From: Haliclystus octoradiatus
Lineage: Eukaryota; Cnidaria; Staurozoa; Stauromedusae; Haliclystidae
Direction of reading: 5' to 3'
DNA length: 64,000 bases
Assembly (NCBI GenBank): GCA_916610825.1
Contig: OU744450.1
Coordinates: 4,552,578 to 4,616,577 of the forward strand
Notes under the pieces: model-generated
What the model was told of the DNA's origin: nothing
The model's database searches: none
What the model saw: only the letters and a program-made list of their open reading frames with translations
Translations under genes and position numbers: made by a program
In this document: positions 1 to 13,116 of the stretch, piece by piece
How positions within the stretch are numbered: position 1 is the stretch's first letter
Layout: each line of letters begins with the position of its first letter

Positions 1-446
1 CAACGAAAACAAACCCGCTACAGTATTATATTGCATGGGTATAATATCAAATGAAATGAAAAACATAATCATGATTAATACCTATATCATTTGTATGTCC
101 AGCTATATTATGATTTTTTATGTTTATCCAAAACGTAGCTTCATGTTTGTTTTGTATAAGTATAACTATATGTCGACAGTTATATTGGGTTAAATATAAC
201 TGTATTATTTTTCATAAATATTCTGAATAACTAAATTTTGAATAACTATAAATGTTACAGTCGATGTGAAGTACGGTGAACGGAAATGCGGGCGTTATAT
301 ATCAATATGTAATGAATGAGACTGATCAGTTTTTATCAATTATATTAAAAGAAATATCTTAGTACCAAATGGATATTTCACTATATATTAGCACTAAATT
401 GAGGTCAACATTTAATAACATTTTCTGCATACAATTGTGTACTTAC

Positions 447-546
447 CTGCAGTTGGATGTTTAGAGCAATTTGGAAACGATGTACATGATGAAACATATA
501 GCATCAGGAAGACAATTGATGTTGGCAAAAATAGTGCAGATTTCAT
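447..546 (-). CDS. Signal-peptide first exon of a paralogous Ig-family gene that leaves the window on the left
   Basis: ATG at 546-544 opens 33 codons plus one base (phase 1), then GTAAGT at the donor. The peptide starts MKSALFLPTSIVFLMLYV, a classical signal peptide with a hydrophobic core followed by small residues, and continues SSCTSFPNCS. It aligns nearly residue for residue with the first exon at 61933-62032, and the surrounding ~3 kb is paralogous too, so this is the 5' end of a neighbouring duplicate gene whose remaining exons lie beyond base 1. Reading upstream on the minus strand, a pyrimidine-rich stretch ending TTTTTATAG just before the ATG could be the acceptor of a 5' UTR intron; this is an inference. 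Confidence 0.75.
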
Positions 547-2888
<2,342 letters not shown>

Positions 2889-3150
2889 TTTTACGTCATG
2901 CCAAACTTGTTTACAAAATTCTTTGTAATCCAATACAATTATTCAGACATCTAGTGCGTTATCGCGGTTGAAATATACAGAGTGGTTGAACAGATCAGAA
3001 TTATGTGAATACAATTTTTAGCTATAAGTGACCATACGTGTTATTGCGAGCTTCATATATTGTATTCCATTATCATAGAGGCTTGAAAACACTAGTAGAA
3101 ACATTTCACTGCTTGATAAATGCTCGAAGTTGAGCAGAAGGATAAAACAA

Positions 3151-3674
3151 TGTTAAGATTACATCATCGACATGCTTGCTTTATTTCATCATAAAGTCTT
3201 CTGTGCCACTGTGATCATTGAATAACCCATGTTCAACAGCAATAAACTGGAATTCGGCTGTTGTAAAGAAAATCCGGTCGTTGCAAAGAAAGCATTTACT
3301 GTTAATAATCCTTATCATTTAATCATCCTTCAATATCCGCAGTGCGCTGTCGTGCTTTGTTCTTCACTTGCAGGCCTTATCCTTTGAATATCTCTGTTGT
3401 CAAATCCTTTCAGTGTGTGTCTATACGTTAGGTTAATAGTTGAATGTTAACCACGCCTAGCGGTGTTCAAAGATCATTCGTTCTAACTGCTCTAATGTAG
3501 CTACTTATATTTCTAAGAAGATGAATTGACGACATTGGTCATTTTTTTATTTTATAGAAACAATTATTCTTTGGTAGTGAAATTATGCTCCAGCAATCAC
3601 CTCAGCAACATTATTGATTTATAGAATATGACCCAAAAAATACATTAGGATAATGTTACTCTGATACTTACAGT
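3151..3674. other. AT-rich non-coding segment; part resembles 60720-60880
   Basis: No exon seen. The stretch ~3530-3674 (TGAAATTATGCTCC, AGCAATCACC, ACTCTGATACTTACAGTA) has a diverged counterpart at ~60745-60885. In that copy the similarity continues past the point where the putative LTR begins here, which gives an approximate empty site for the Ty3 element. Confidence 0.45.
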
Positions 3675-3884
3675 ATGACGCGTGAACGTGTTTACAGTAT
3701 TATCATCATATTGTAGTGACCATTATCAACGTCACATCTGTAATACAAATAGGAAGATAAATACCTATTGCGAAATGTATAATTATCGAGATGATGAGAT
3801 CAAAACATATATTCATTACAACTTTACCAAGCAAAACAACCGGTATTATTTGAGTATCTGTTCTCTATCCTTAACACTGCTACA
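3675..3884 (+). repeat. Putative 5' LTR of the Ty3/gypsy element
   Basis: Begins TGACGCGTGAACG exactly where similarity to 60720-60880 stops and ends GCTACA just before the primer-binding site, giving TG...CA ends and about 210 bp. No second LTR was found after the integrase remnant, so this rests on position and ends only. Confidence 0.4.
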
Positions 3885-3885
3885 T

Positions 3886-3896
3886 TGGTGACCCCG
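3886..3896 (+). promoter_or_regulatory. Primer-binding site (tRNA-Trp type) of the Ty3/gypsy element
   Basis: TGGTGACCCCG is complementary to the 3' end of tRNA-Trp, the primer known for the CsRn1-like branch of metazoan Ty3/gypsy elements. It sits one base after the putative LTR and ~80 bp before the gag-like start, the expected place. Confidence 0.6.
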
Positions 3897-3974
3897 CAAG
3901 AATACACTGTACACACACATCACATTACATTTTTAGCTTTTATACAATAATATCAATAACAATTTGTCAACAAC

Positions 3975-5945
3975 ATGTCGGTTCTTTCAGCATCAACAAA
4001 AAATAACGTCACTCCTGCTCCACTGTCTGGTACAAGTGCTGATCAAGCAGTATCGTATATTCACGCTATTGCCCACAAGTTTCATGCTTTCTGGCCAAAC
4101 GATCCTGCTCTATGGCTTATGCAAGTAGAGCCCCTTTTGCAACCTATGGAACAAGTATCGATACCACCAAGTTACAAGTATAATTACGTCGTTGCTGAAC
4201 ACTATCAATTGCTAGCGAAGTCAGAGACATTATTGCTTCTCCTCCTGCCGCTGATAAATGTAGTCCCATGCGAACATTTGGCACACAGTCCATTATTTTG
4301 CATCTTGGTCTGCCCACACCATTACCTTGGTCATTCCTTGTTGCTGAGATACAGCACCCGATCGTTGGTGCTGACTTCCTCAGTCATTATGAAAAAAGAC
4401 ACACAAAGACAAAAAGACTACCGCTACTACCCCCTTTAGCCTCTTCGAATTCACAAGATTGCCGTTTGGGCTGTGTAATGCGGCCCAAACATTTTGACGG
4501 TTCATGGATGACGCCTGCCGCCCACTCAATTTTGTCCATGTCCATCTGGATGGTATTCTCTTGGCTAGTCCAACCTTCGAACAGCATCTGGTTGACTGTC
4601 GCAGCCTTTCCACACACCTGGCGGAGTATGGTTTAATCATCAATCCTACCAAGTGCCAATTTGGTCAAACCAATCTCGAATTTCTTGCGTATAAGATTGA
4701 TGTTGCTGTAATCAGCCCATTGCCTGACGGTGTTGCTGCTATTTCACAGTATCCAGCACCGACAGATCTTCGATTTCTACGTGAATACCATGAATGGCTG
4801 AGATTCTATCGGCAGTTCATCCCAAATTGCGCCTCAATACTTCTTCAACTCTACCGTCTACTAAGTGGAAAGCCAAAAACTTTGGACTGACCTCCTTCAA
4901 AAACAGTAAAGCTGCACTCGTAACGGCTACACTCCTTACATACCCTCAACCTAACGCCCAAACAGTATCACTACTGATGCATCTGATGTCGTTGTTGGTG
5001 CAGTCCTCGAGCAATACATACAAGGGCAATGGCCCCTCTGTTTCTTTTCACGCAAGCTTCGCCCTCAAGAAACTCGATATAATGCGTTCGTGGAAGGGCG
5101 CCCACTTGATGTGTTTACTGATCATAAGCCTCTGAGGTCATTAACAAAACAAATAATCCCACACCTAAGCAGATCGGACAACTTGCTTTCATTTCAGGAT
5201 TTACTTCGCACATCAATCATCTTAGTGGAAAACACAACTTGGTGATCGACGCCTTATCCAGAATCTCCATTCAATCTATTACCGTACTAACATCTTCTGT
5301 CGAACTTTTTGATCTCGCAGAAGCTCAAACTGCTAAATAAGACTCCCTAGCATCTGCAATCAAGTCATCTCTCCATATTGTTCCAATGCCTCTTCCAGGA
5401 TCCTCCATACCATTACTTTGTGACACCTCTACCCCTCAACAACGCCCACTTGTTCCTGTTCTCAAACGGAAGGCCATTTTTGATCAGCTCCACAATTTGT
5501 ATCATCCGAGTATAAGAGCCACACGGTGTTTATTGTCCTCACTATTTATCTGGTCTGGACTGAAAAAAGATGTTGGTAACTGGGCGAAAACTTGCATCCA
5601 ATATCAACATGCACAAATTCACCGTCACATTACTCCTCTTCCAGAAGCCATTCCAATGTCACATGCTACCGCTTTGTCTTGTACCAAAGCATTAATCTAC
5701 CACTGGATATCACGTATTGGCGTGTCTTCAACAATGACTTCCGACAGGGGACGTCAATTCATATCTGATCTCTGGACTGCTCTCCGTACTCTTTTGGGTA
5801 TTCATCGACAACGCACCACATCTTATTATCCACAGCCCAATGGCCAGGTTGAGCGAATCCATCGACAACTGAAAGCTTCTCTTAGTGCTAGTCTAACAGG
5901 ACCTTGTCTTGCTGTCAAATTTGCGGTCAATGAAATCTTAATATT
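3975..5945 (+). pseudogene. Decayed Ty3/gypsy (CsRn1-like) gag-pol
   Basis: Fragments appear in order but in shifting frames. There is a gag start at 3975 with FWPNDPALWLMQVEPLL. A protease end around 4268-4390 (PIVGADFLSHY) is joined to it after a large internal deletion. RT follows at ~4440-4690 (FTRLPFGLCNAAQTF, then an in-frame TGA, then VHLDGILLAS in place of the YxDD box). RNase H and linker pieces lie at ~4690-5340. Integrase zinc-binding and core pieces lie at 5386-5945 (LYHPSIRATRCLL, TSDRGRQF, YYPQPNGQVERIHRQLK). The aspartates of the RT box are damaged and several stops and frameshifts are present, so it is dead. The 3' end stops mid-integrase. Clade assignment rests on gag wording and the tRNA-Trp primer site. 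Confidence 0.85.
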
Positions 5946-7507
5946 TTTCTGAAATGTTTGAAATAGCTATTCAAGTGTTTAGATCTATATGAAATACGAT
6001 TCCTAGAATTTGTGACGTTATATATACATATGCAAATCAAGTACTGGACTGATTTGTTGAATGAAATGAAGAAATTACAGCGATAATTTGAACATTCTAA
6101 TGCGTTGAAAACTTGAAATATGAAGTTTTTTCTTGCTAACTTACTACCATTTGTTTATATTTTCCACAAAAAACGTGAACGACTTTATTTTGAATGTTTT
6201 TTGCAAGCCAGAACATCTAACATATTTTGATGTTAACTTGGATATATTAAAGATCTCTAAAAACTGCTGACACAGATCTTTAGGCTGTTTCGGGACTGGA
6301 TTGTGAATTATGAGAGTGACCTTCATTAGGACCCACTAGTGTCCTTCCACACAATTAATTTTCTGCTTCTGCAAAAAAATGAACAACGCATGTTGCTTTG
6401 ACAAGGATGAAAAATATGAGAAATATAAGAATGAGCAACATGAGATGAAATTTGTTAATTTTAAATCAACTTCAACGAACATAGAAACATGATCAAGATT
6501 GCTTGGATTATCATGTTAATTATTTTACATGTTTTATATGCTCTTAAACTTCTAACAACCTGTATAGCAACTCCATTTTGTTGTCAAAGTCCAAACAGGC
6601 GAATTTTCAAAGATAATACAAAGGTACCCTCATTAATTGGCACCCCCGTACACTGGCCAGTTTAATTTACTAGATGTTTTTTATAGTATTTTTGCGAGTT
6701 GAATCTTGGTTTAAAGAGTAATAAATTTCTTGTTCTGAAAGATCATTGAATTTGGTCAGCTCATCGCCCTTTTCAAAACTCGTGTTCTGGCTGCAACTAT
6801 GTTGGGCTCAGACATAGATAAAACTACATAGTTATTGGGTGATGTTGACCCTACAACAGTTACAAGGAAAGAGAGAGATTACATATTATTAAAGTTGATT
6901 ATTTACATGTAGTGATAAACGGAAGTTACAATATATATAAGACAACAAACAAACCACTACAACTACATGTTGAGTTAAACATAGCTGGTTATCACGCGGT
7001 AACAATCAGTCAATCTGGACCATTGCTTATTCAGGGTGATTAATTAAAACTTATTTTACATGATTGATAACAGGCTAAAAAGAGGTCATTCATTCATTGA
7101 TATCGGAAAGTAAACACCTATAGTGCATGTGTGTGTTAATTTGTTTTGTTTTGATTCGTTACCAAAATCAGCATTTCCAGTTCGCTTAACAATATTGATA
7201 CAAACAAGTGATAGTTATGCAAGCAATCGTAGAATATGGCTATTGAGGACGCAAAAAAATATACCTGTATGGCAACTACACATATCAAAAATGTGTAATA
7301 ATAAACTCCGAAAATGATACTTAATAAGTAAAAGTAATATCTATAATATAATTTGTAATCAACTTTCGTCCAACACATTGAACAACTCAACACCGATTAA
7401 AGCCATTTGCTACCTAAAACTTTGTAACTTTACTTCTGCTGCAACAGAATATGGATGTTCCCATGAAGCTAGTGCTATTGAAGTTTATACATTGGCTATG
7501 CAGAAGT
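5946..7507. other. AT-rich non-coding stretch
   Basis: No exon, RNA gene or mobile element could be supported. Short minus-strand ORFs (for example 7136-7393, rich in Tyr/Phe/Ile) have the composition of translated AT-rich DNA. If the main gene has 3' exons they may be hidden here, but none is recognisable. Confidence 0.4.
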
Positions 7508-7649
7508 AAACAATTAGTTCATATTTTCCGTGAACTATGCTCCGATAGCACCACGAAAGGCATGTAAGGAGAAAACGAGAAGGAATCAGAAAGTGATTCG
7601 AGTGGTGCTATCAGAGCATATTTGATGGAAAGTATGAACTATTTGGTTT
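7508..7649. mobile_element. Foldback/MITE-like inverted-repeat element (~142 bp)
   Basis: Left arm 7508-7553 (ACAATTAGTTCATATTTTCC ... GATAGCACCAC) and right arm 7602-7649 (GTGGTGCTATCAGAGC ... ATGAACTATTTGGTTT) are inverted copies with a few mismatches, separated by ~48 bp. No ORF. The structure fits a miniature inverted-repeat element or a large hairpin. Confidence 0.65.
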
Positions 7650-8668
7650 AGAACATAGCCAGACCCGATTTGTGACTATTGGGCACGTTTTTTCAGAGCA
7701 TTTTCTGATCTTAAAATCCATGATCAAGTATGTAATTCTCCTATTTTCATGACGTCACAGGAAGAAAGCTGAGTCGAGAGCAGTACACTTGCCTTTTTTA
7801 AATCAACTAAAAGCTGCGAGGAAAAATTGATATCGAGACATTTATATTTCTCTTCTTGAAATTAATGGACGGATGCTTAACATCATTTTCTTACATAGTC
7901 ATGGATTTATCTTTAAAGAATATTTTCTTTTTTCTGATGTGTGTTATTCATTATGGAAATATGACTGGGAAAACTTGAAAAGGAAAGAAAATCTTTCTTA
8001 CGTATAATTTGAAGAATTTCGTAAAAAGCCGTGAACGCGAAGAAAGAAATGAAACAAAGAAAGATTAATTGGCTAAAATTTTGCTAATTGCCTATTTAAA
8101 GGGCAGATTATTGAATTTATGATAACTGTTTAGAATGTTGCTAACTTTCATTTGGAGAAAGGGTTTAATTATTTGAAATTTTAGCGGTTGATTTTGTTTA
8201 GTCTATGTTTTGGTTTTGGTAGTTTGTCGAAAGGTTTCATTTCTATGCCAGGAATTTAGTTTTTATACTTATATCTAGGAACTTGCAAAAACTGGCCATA
8301 AAAGGATAAGGGGATGTATTAATGAAATGAAGTTATGTTATCTTATGTTTTCACAATTATCAATACTGTAAAGGTTAGGCAAATTGTTTTTGAATTGTTA
8401 ATTTGTGCAAACTATTTCTATACACTTCAAACGTGCTTGTTTACTGGCTCAAATATTTCTCCTGCAAGCCATTTGATTATTTTGAATAAGTGAGAAACTG
8501 CATGAAGCAGTAACTCAATGAGATTGTATATGACTCGACAAATATTCACTGTATTTGCTTTTTACTTTTTATTACTTGCTAGTTTATAATGGCATATTTA
8601 AATATTTATCGGTTATTAACATATTACATTTACATGGGTTTTTATACTACTTCTAGGATACGCTGCAC
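7650..8668. other. AT-rich non-coding stretch
   Basis: No coding or structural signal recognised. Confidence 0.4.
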
Positions 8669-8788
8669 ATGCTGATGCAATGTTACTTTTGCTTACCACA
8701 TTTATAATATTTGCTGATACTACACTAATTTTGCTTACAAGATAATAAGATTTGCTGAAACATACAGTAATTTTGCATTGCTGTTACA
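8669..8788. repeat. Imperfect minisatellite, three ~40-bp units
   Basis: Three successive units share the pattern GCTGATRC...ACTAATTTTGCTTAC...ATTTGCTGA (near 8669, 8713 and 8754). Each differs by several bases. It is non-coding. Confidence 0.5.
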
Positions 8789-10151
8789 GTTTACTATTTC
8801 ATTACTAATTATTTAATTCTAGGTCATTATGTGTAGCTTATTATTCTGTAATGACGTCATGCTGAAAGTGAGGCTGTTCTAAATATGATCTTGTTATGTC
8901 GCCAACATGGTCAAAGTTCTTTAGAATTCTTCCAAATTCAAAGTTCTCTAGAAAGTCAAAAAGGAGAAGTAAAAAGTTCAAGAATCTGTAATTTCCTTGC
9001 AAAAAGTATTTTTCTCAGCCTAATTATGGAACCAAAACAAATGGCGTGTCCCAGTATAGCAGTCATTTGGGAGCTACCGCCGCCTTTAATTTACTTTTCT
9101 TATCGCGTTTCAAACAGACAGTGTCCTGTCCTGCTGTATATCATAAACATATGACACTATATAACTCTTTTGATTGCGCTAAAGACTGGCAACTCCGATT
9201 AACTATCGAAAACTGTTGGAAATAAGAACCTTTTTTTTGCCAGTTGTATTCTGCTACAAACTAGCCAATTCGTCATGAGGCAAACACATTTTATGGTATC
9301 GATAGAATCTCAACTTCCTAAACGAAGATCTCTAATAATTGAGCAACTATTGAAAGCGAGATATTCTCATGTTAAGAAGTTTTACTTCACATGAAAAAGG
9401 TTTCTTACAATCTGCCTACAAAAAATATGTCAGACCCTTAGTTGAAACCGATTCTCCAGTATGGCATCTGTATCTGTTGAAAGCCATCACCTTAATAGTA
9501 AATCCAGCAGCGTTTCACATAGCGCCTTCTCATTTTAAGCCATAAATACCATGTGGAAATATCACGAACGTTTACATAAATTAGCTTTAGATATTCATGA
9601 GTTATGTTGATCGAAGTCCGATTCACACATATGGTCTTTAAAAACATCTTACACAACATTGAAAATCCTCTTCTAAACGAAATGATTTGATATGATTTTG
9701 AGGGATGTTTACGATATGGATTTTGAGTTTGTTGTTAGAGAACGAATGGGTCTAAATTCCGATGGCCCACGAACAAAGAGTGATGTAATCATTTTAATAA
9801 TCATGTAACATAACCTTTGTCTGGAATATCAATTATCTCTCATCAATTTCACTACAACAATGATTTGTTTTCTAATTTAATAGGTCATTGATTTTTCATT
9901 AAATGCAATTAGAATGAAATTCTTACGAATATCATTTCAAAATATGACGCGAAGATTTCAACATAATTGTTTTTCAAACATATGTGCAATATTAAAAATA
10001 AAATAAGAGTTACATTTGATTATAGCAAGTCCCAAGTTGTTACTTTTTGAACTTCTCAAGTTGAATTTTTAATTACGGAGTATACATTTAACTTGATTTT
10101 GAAAATATTCCATCTGTCGCAGCTTGTCGCCATTTTCAAAACACATAAAAC
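8789..10151. other. AT-rich non-coding stretch
   Basis: Contains an 89-codon plus-strand ORF at 8885-9154 without recognisable domains; nothing supports its expression. No exon of the minus-strand gene was recognised. Confidence 0.35.
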
Positions 10152-10207
10152 CGTGTAGGTATAGGTCTATAACCGCACACGTGCGGGTATAGACCTATAC
10201 CTGCACG
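10152..10207. repeat. Near-perfect 56-bp palindrome
   Basis: CGTGTAGGTATAGGTCTATA pairs with TATAGACCTATACCTGCACG, and the centre is CCGCAC/ACGTGC-type GC-rich sequence. There are about 27 paired positions with two mismatches and a two-base centre. It lies ~215 bp beyond the donor of the last recognised Ig exon. Confidence 0.85.
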
Positions 10208-10421
10208 CTTTTAGTGGGTGCCATGGAATCTCGTGGGTTGTCTTGATATAACTGCTAAACACGTGGTACAAATCCACCAATCGTGACACGAGGTTTTTTC
10301 AAGTGATTATTAATAACATTTCATGCATTATACAGCAATGATGAATTCATTCCGAATATTGATGATGAAAGACATATGATGCTGACAGAATAGTAACAAT
10401 TATGAAGAATTGAATGCTTAC

Positions 10422-10667
10422 ATTGTACTGTGAGAGTTTCCTGTGCAGTCACATCGAATCCTGACCCTGTTGCAGTGCAAATAACATCTTTCCCATTGTC
10501 ATCACTTGATAATACATATGAACTAGCTATACTAGCATCCACTCCATCTATAGTAACTGTAACGGTAACATTCTCGTTAGGGATATTTGTAAGTGCAGTG
10601 CAAGTGATTCCAGGAGCATCGCCAGAATTTAGAGTATCAGGAACTGCCAAGACCACGGAATCCAGGT
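10422..10667 (-). CDS. Ig-like repeat exon 26, most divergent copy
   Basis: 246 nt (one codon shorter than all others), phase 1-1, acceptor CCTACATAG, donor GTAAGC. LDSVVLAVPDTLNSGDAPGITC, then TNIPNENVTVTVTIDGVDAS, SSDDNGKDVIC, GSGFDVTAQETLTVQ. It contains an N-V-T glycosylation sequon absent from the consensus copies. Its divergence and isolation make it the probable ancestral membrane-proximal domain. Downstream exons (membrane anchor or stop) were not found. Confidence 0.78.
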
Positions 10668-10807
10668 CTATGTAGGAAGCAAAATAATTATCAGTATATT
10701 AACTGTTTATTTATTAAAAGAGTTCGAAAGTGAATGATCCATTCAATCAATTTTGGAATCTGTGGACTATATGAGTGTCATTTTTCCCGATCCTCATTCA
10801 CATCCTC

Positions 10808-10890
10808 AGAGGATTAGCTCAGATGGCAGAGAAACCGAACTTCAGTTCGGATCATATCTGATCGACCGTGGTTCAAATCCTCCTAAGGTC
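10808..10890 (+). repeat. tRNA-like sequence with variable-arm-like hairpin
   Basis: A-box-like TTAGCTCAGATGGCAGAG, a CCGAA/TTCGG anticodon-type stem, an ATCA/TGAT variable-arm-like stem and a B-box-like GGTTCAAATCC. The anticodon loop has six rather than seven bases and the acceptor does not close, so this is a tRNA-derived repeat or pseudogene rather than a working tRNA. Confidence 0.45.
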
Positions 10891-12077
10891 AACTCAGCAT
10901 TGAATTTATCAGAAACAAATGAGTACCATCTGAGGATGGCGAATGGAATGGTCCATAGGGAATTGCATTGTGAGTAGCTGCGGCGCATCGTTGCGCATTG
11001 ACAATAAAGACCTGTAAGACCTATCTGCCATGAAATCTGTTGAAATTGATCTGCAGTGTCGCGGCTGAGATCAACAAAGAGCGTTTAAAATCATTGCTCT
11101 CAGCGAAAAATGTCACTCATCTAGAAATAGAGGAGTGGCACGGGTGCATTCGGTAGTGCGACATCGTCTACATTGCTTGTTTTATCGTCATTTAAAAATA
11201 TTATTGTTTTGATAAAAAATCAACATGTTGATGAGCAAGAAGGTTTTGAATCTGTATCTGTTAATTTTCTTGTATCCATAGGCATTCCAGGTTATAACCC
11301 TGTGTATAACTACACGTACAAAAATCCACAAAGCGTCATCATAAATAAAGAGTCATCCAAAAGACCCTATACACGAATACATTTGCATCTTTAGTGTCTT
11401 CACAATTTGCTCTCATTGAAATTTGAAAATTTATCCAGAAAATGTTCAAAAATGTTTTGAGAGTTTGGCTGAGCATAAAATTGTAAAATTGTTTGAGGCA
11501 CACATTTTTTTCTCTTTTTTTTCCAGGTTGTTGCTGTTTTGTATTTGTCAAAATATTTCAATCCAACTTTACGGAAAAAATAAATTTCCACTTATATATA
11601 TATCTTTAATTAAGTTATAATAATTTATCACAAAAGAATTAGATGATGTTATATTATTATTATTTAGTTAGAAACTCAATTTACGTGAGCTTTTCAAGCA
11701 GTGGATTCACTTGACTTGCCCAAGTCTCACTTTTACCATGACGATTTTGATATGTTGGTAAGTGAGACTTGTGTCCTTTGGCAATTCTATTGTTTTAGAA
11801 AACAAAGAAACCGCCATCAAAATCTCGTCGATGACGTAGTTTTATCTGAGTATTCCAGGGTGTCAACAGTCAACAGCGAACGAATCGTAAAATATATAAG
11901 AGCCTGAAATTTTAAAAGTGTTCAGTAAAATATTTGACAGAAATATTGGCTTGAGTCACTTGTTGTATATATACTTCAGGGTATTGGAGCTAATTAAACT
12001 GGAAAACTGATTTTATCATTCTAACTTACTGATTCTGGCGAGTCATTAATTTGCGAACGCTGCTGTTTACTGTAAAT
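10891..12077. other. Intron sequence without recognised features
   Basis: AT-rich. Overlapping short ORFs on both strands near 11340-11620 are low-complexity and have no domain character. Confidence 0.4.
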
Positions 12078-12263
12078 TTATGAGCGCTCGTTGGAGATCA
12101 AAATGCAGGTTGAAATATGATTCATTGTGGAAATGATAAACATTACACAAGAAAGGTTGCTATATTCTGAATAAATCTTTCCCAATTGCTCTTGTACACG
12201 ACGTGGAACTGCTGAATTTTTCGATGGTAACCCAAAGTATTCACAATGATACAACATTAAACA
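12078..12263 (-). pseudogene. Coding-like remnant, unrecognised
   Basis: On the minus strand an acceptor-like TTTTTACCCTTCAG is followed by an open frame beginning DCLMLYHCEYFGLPS and containing VPRRVQEQLGKIYSEYSN. Composition is that of real protein rather than AT noise. No family is recognised and no donor is evident before the stop. With 12686-13116 it may be a relic of an unrelated gene or transposon inside the giant intron. Confidence 0.3.
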
Positions 12264-12557
12264 ATCCTGAAGGGTAAAAACATTTACAGATAATTTCGCC
12301 ATCTGTATTTTGAATGATGATGTTGAAATAAGTTTGTAAGGTTTGACAAGCATCAGTTAATCGACTTGATTTAATAACTATGGTTTCCATATAGATGTAA
12401 TTCATTTTTTTTTGGCTTGCATGTTGCGTCTTTCATTAATTTACGTAATGTTGGACCCCATCTTTCCACGTACATCAAATGCGTGATAATTTGTCAGAAC
12501 AATACGATCAAACAGAATGCCGTTGTGCATAATCCTGCACAACGCTGTACGAAGGGA

Positions 12558-12609
12558 ATAAGTCCCGCTTACCGCTCGTCAAATTGCGGTATATCAAAGC
12601 GGGACTTAT
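12558..12609. repeat. Strong hairpin (13-bp perfect arms plus inner stem)
   Basis: ATAAGTCCCGCTT and AAGCGGGACTTAT are perfect inverted arms. Inside them ACCGC pairs with GCGGT, giving ~18 paired bases with a small bulge. GC content is well above the surroundings. It could be a tiny MITE or a structured RNA. Confidence 0.7.
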
Positions 12610-12685
12610 AGATCAGTCAATGGATTCACTAGCAGCAGGACACTATGGACAAAGGTAGTAAATCTGCAGTCAAACCCTTCTTAGT

Positions 12686-13116
12686 TCAAGGGAGTATAAA
12701 ATGGATGTAGAAATGAAAAATAAGATTTAGAAAGATGCTACACAATGTAGTGACATTACCAAATCGGCTTTGAGTTTTCACAGCGACAAAGTCTGGAATA
12801 TAATTACGAAGTGTTTCGAAGCCAATAAACTTCAAAGAGAGTTTTGTGATTTGCAAAGATCGTGTTCCAATGTAATTTGGAATAAAGAATTTTGTTAAAG
12901 AAAGCATAATGAAGATAACTGTCCATATTTGATACCTTTTTTCCTCTTTACGAATCTATGTATCACTGACCATTGCCCAGTCCCTCGTTTCCCTGCGTTT
13001 AAAGCATTAATGTAAAACTGTCCATATGTGTGTCCAAACTGTACAAAATGTTTTGGTTTCAGTGAATTATTATATCCATCATTCCCCAAATGTAAGACAC
13101 CTCTCTGTGTCGTCAA
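12686..13116 (-). pseudogene. Coding-like remnant in two frames, unrecognised
   Basis: Two overlapping minus-strand frames with protein-like composition. The first, from 13116, contains RGVLHLGNDGYNNSLKPKHF and GKRGTGQWSVIHRFVK. The second, from 12907, contains PNYIGTRSLQITKLSLKFIG and NYIPDFVAVKTQSRFGN. A frameshift near 12900 would join them. No domain is recognised; a degraded transposon or retrocopy is possible. Confidence 0.35.

Noticed and set aside
4380-4652. Minus-strand frames over the Ty3/gypsy relic
   Set aside because: Shadows of the plus-strand RT region; the recognisable RT and integrase phrases are all on the plus strand.
7136-7393. Hydrophobic minus-strand frame as the missing transmembrane exon
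   Set aside because: Composition is that of translated AT-rich DNA, and no phase 1 acceptor/donor pair frames it.
10808-10890. Functional tRNA gene
   Set aside because: A- and B-box matches are fair, but the anticodon loop length and acceptor stem do not fit a cloverleaf; kept only as a tRNA-like repeat.
10753-10977. 74-codon plus-strand ORF over the tRNA-like sequence
   Set aside because: It is simply the tRNA-like repeat read through; no coding features.
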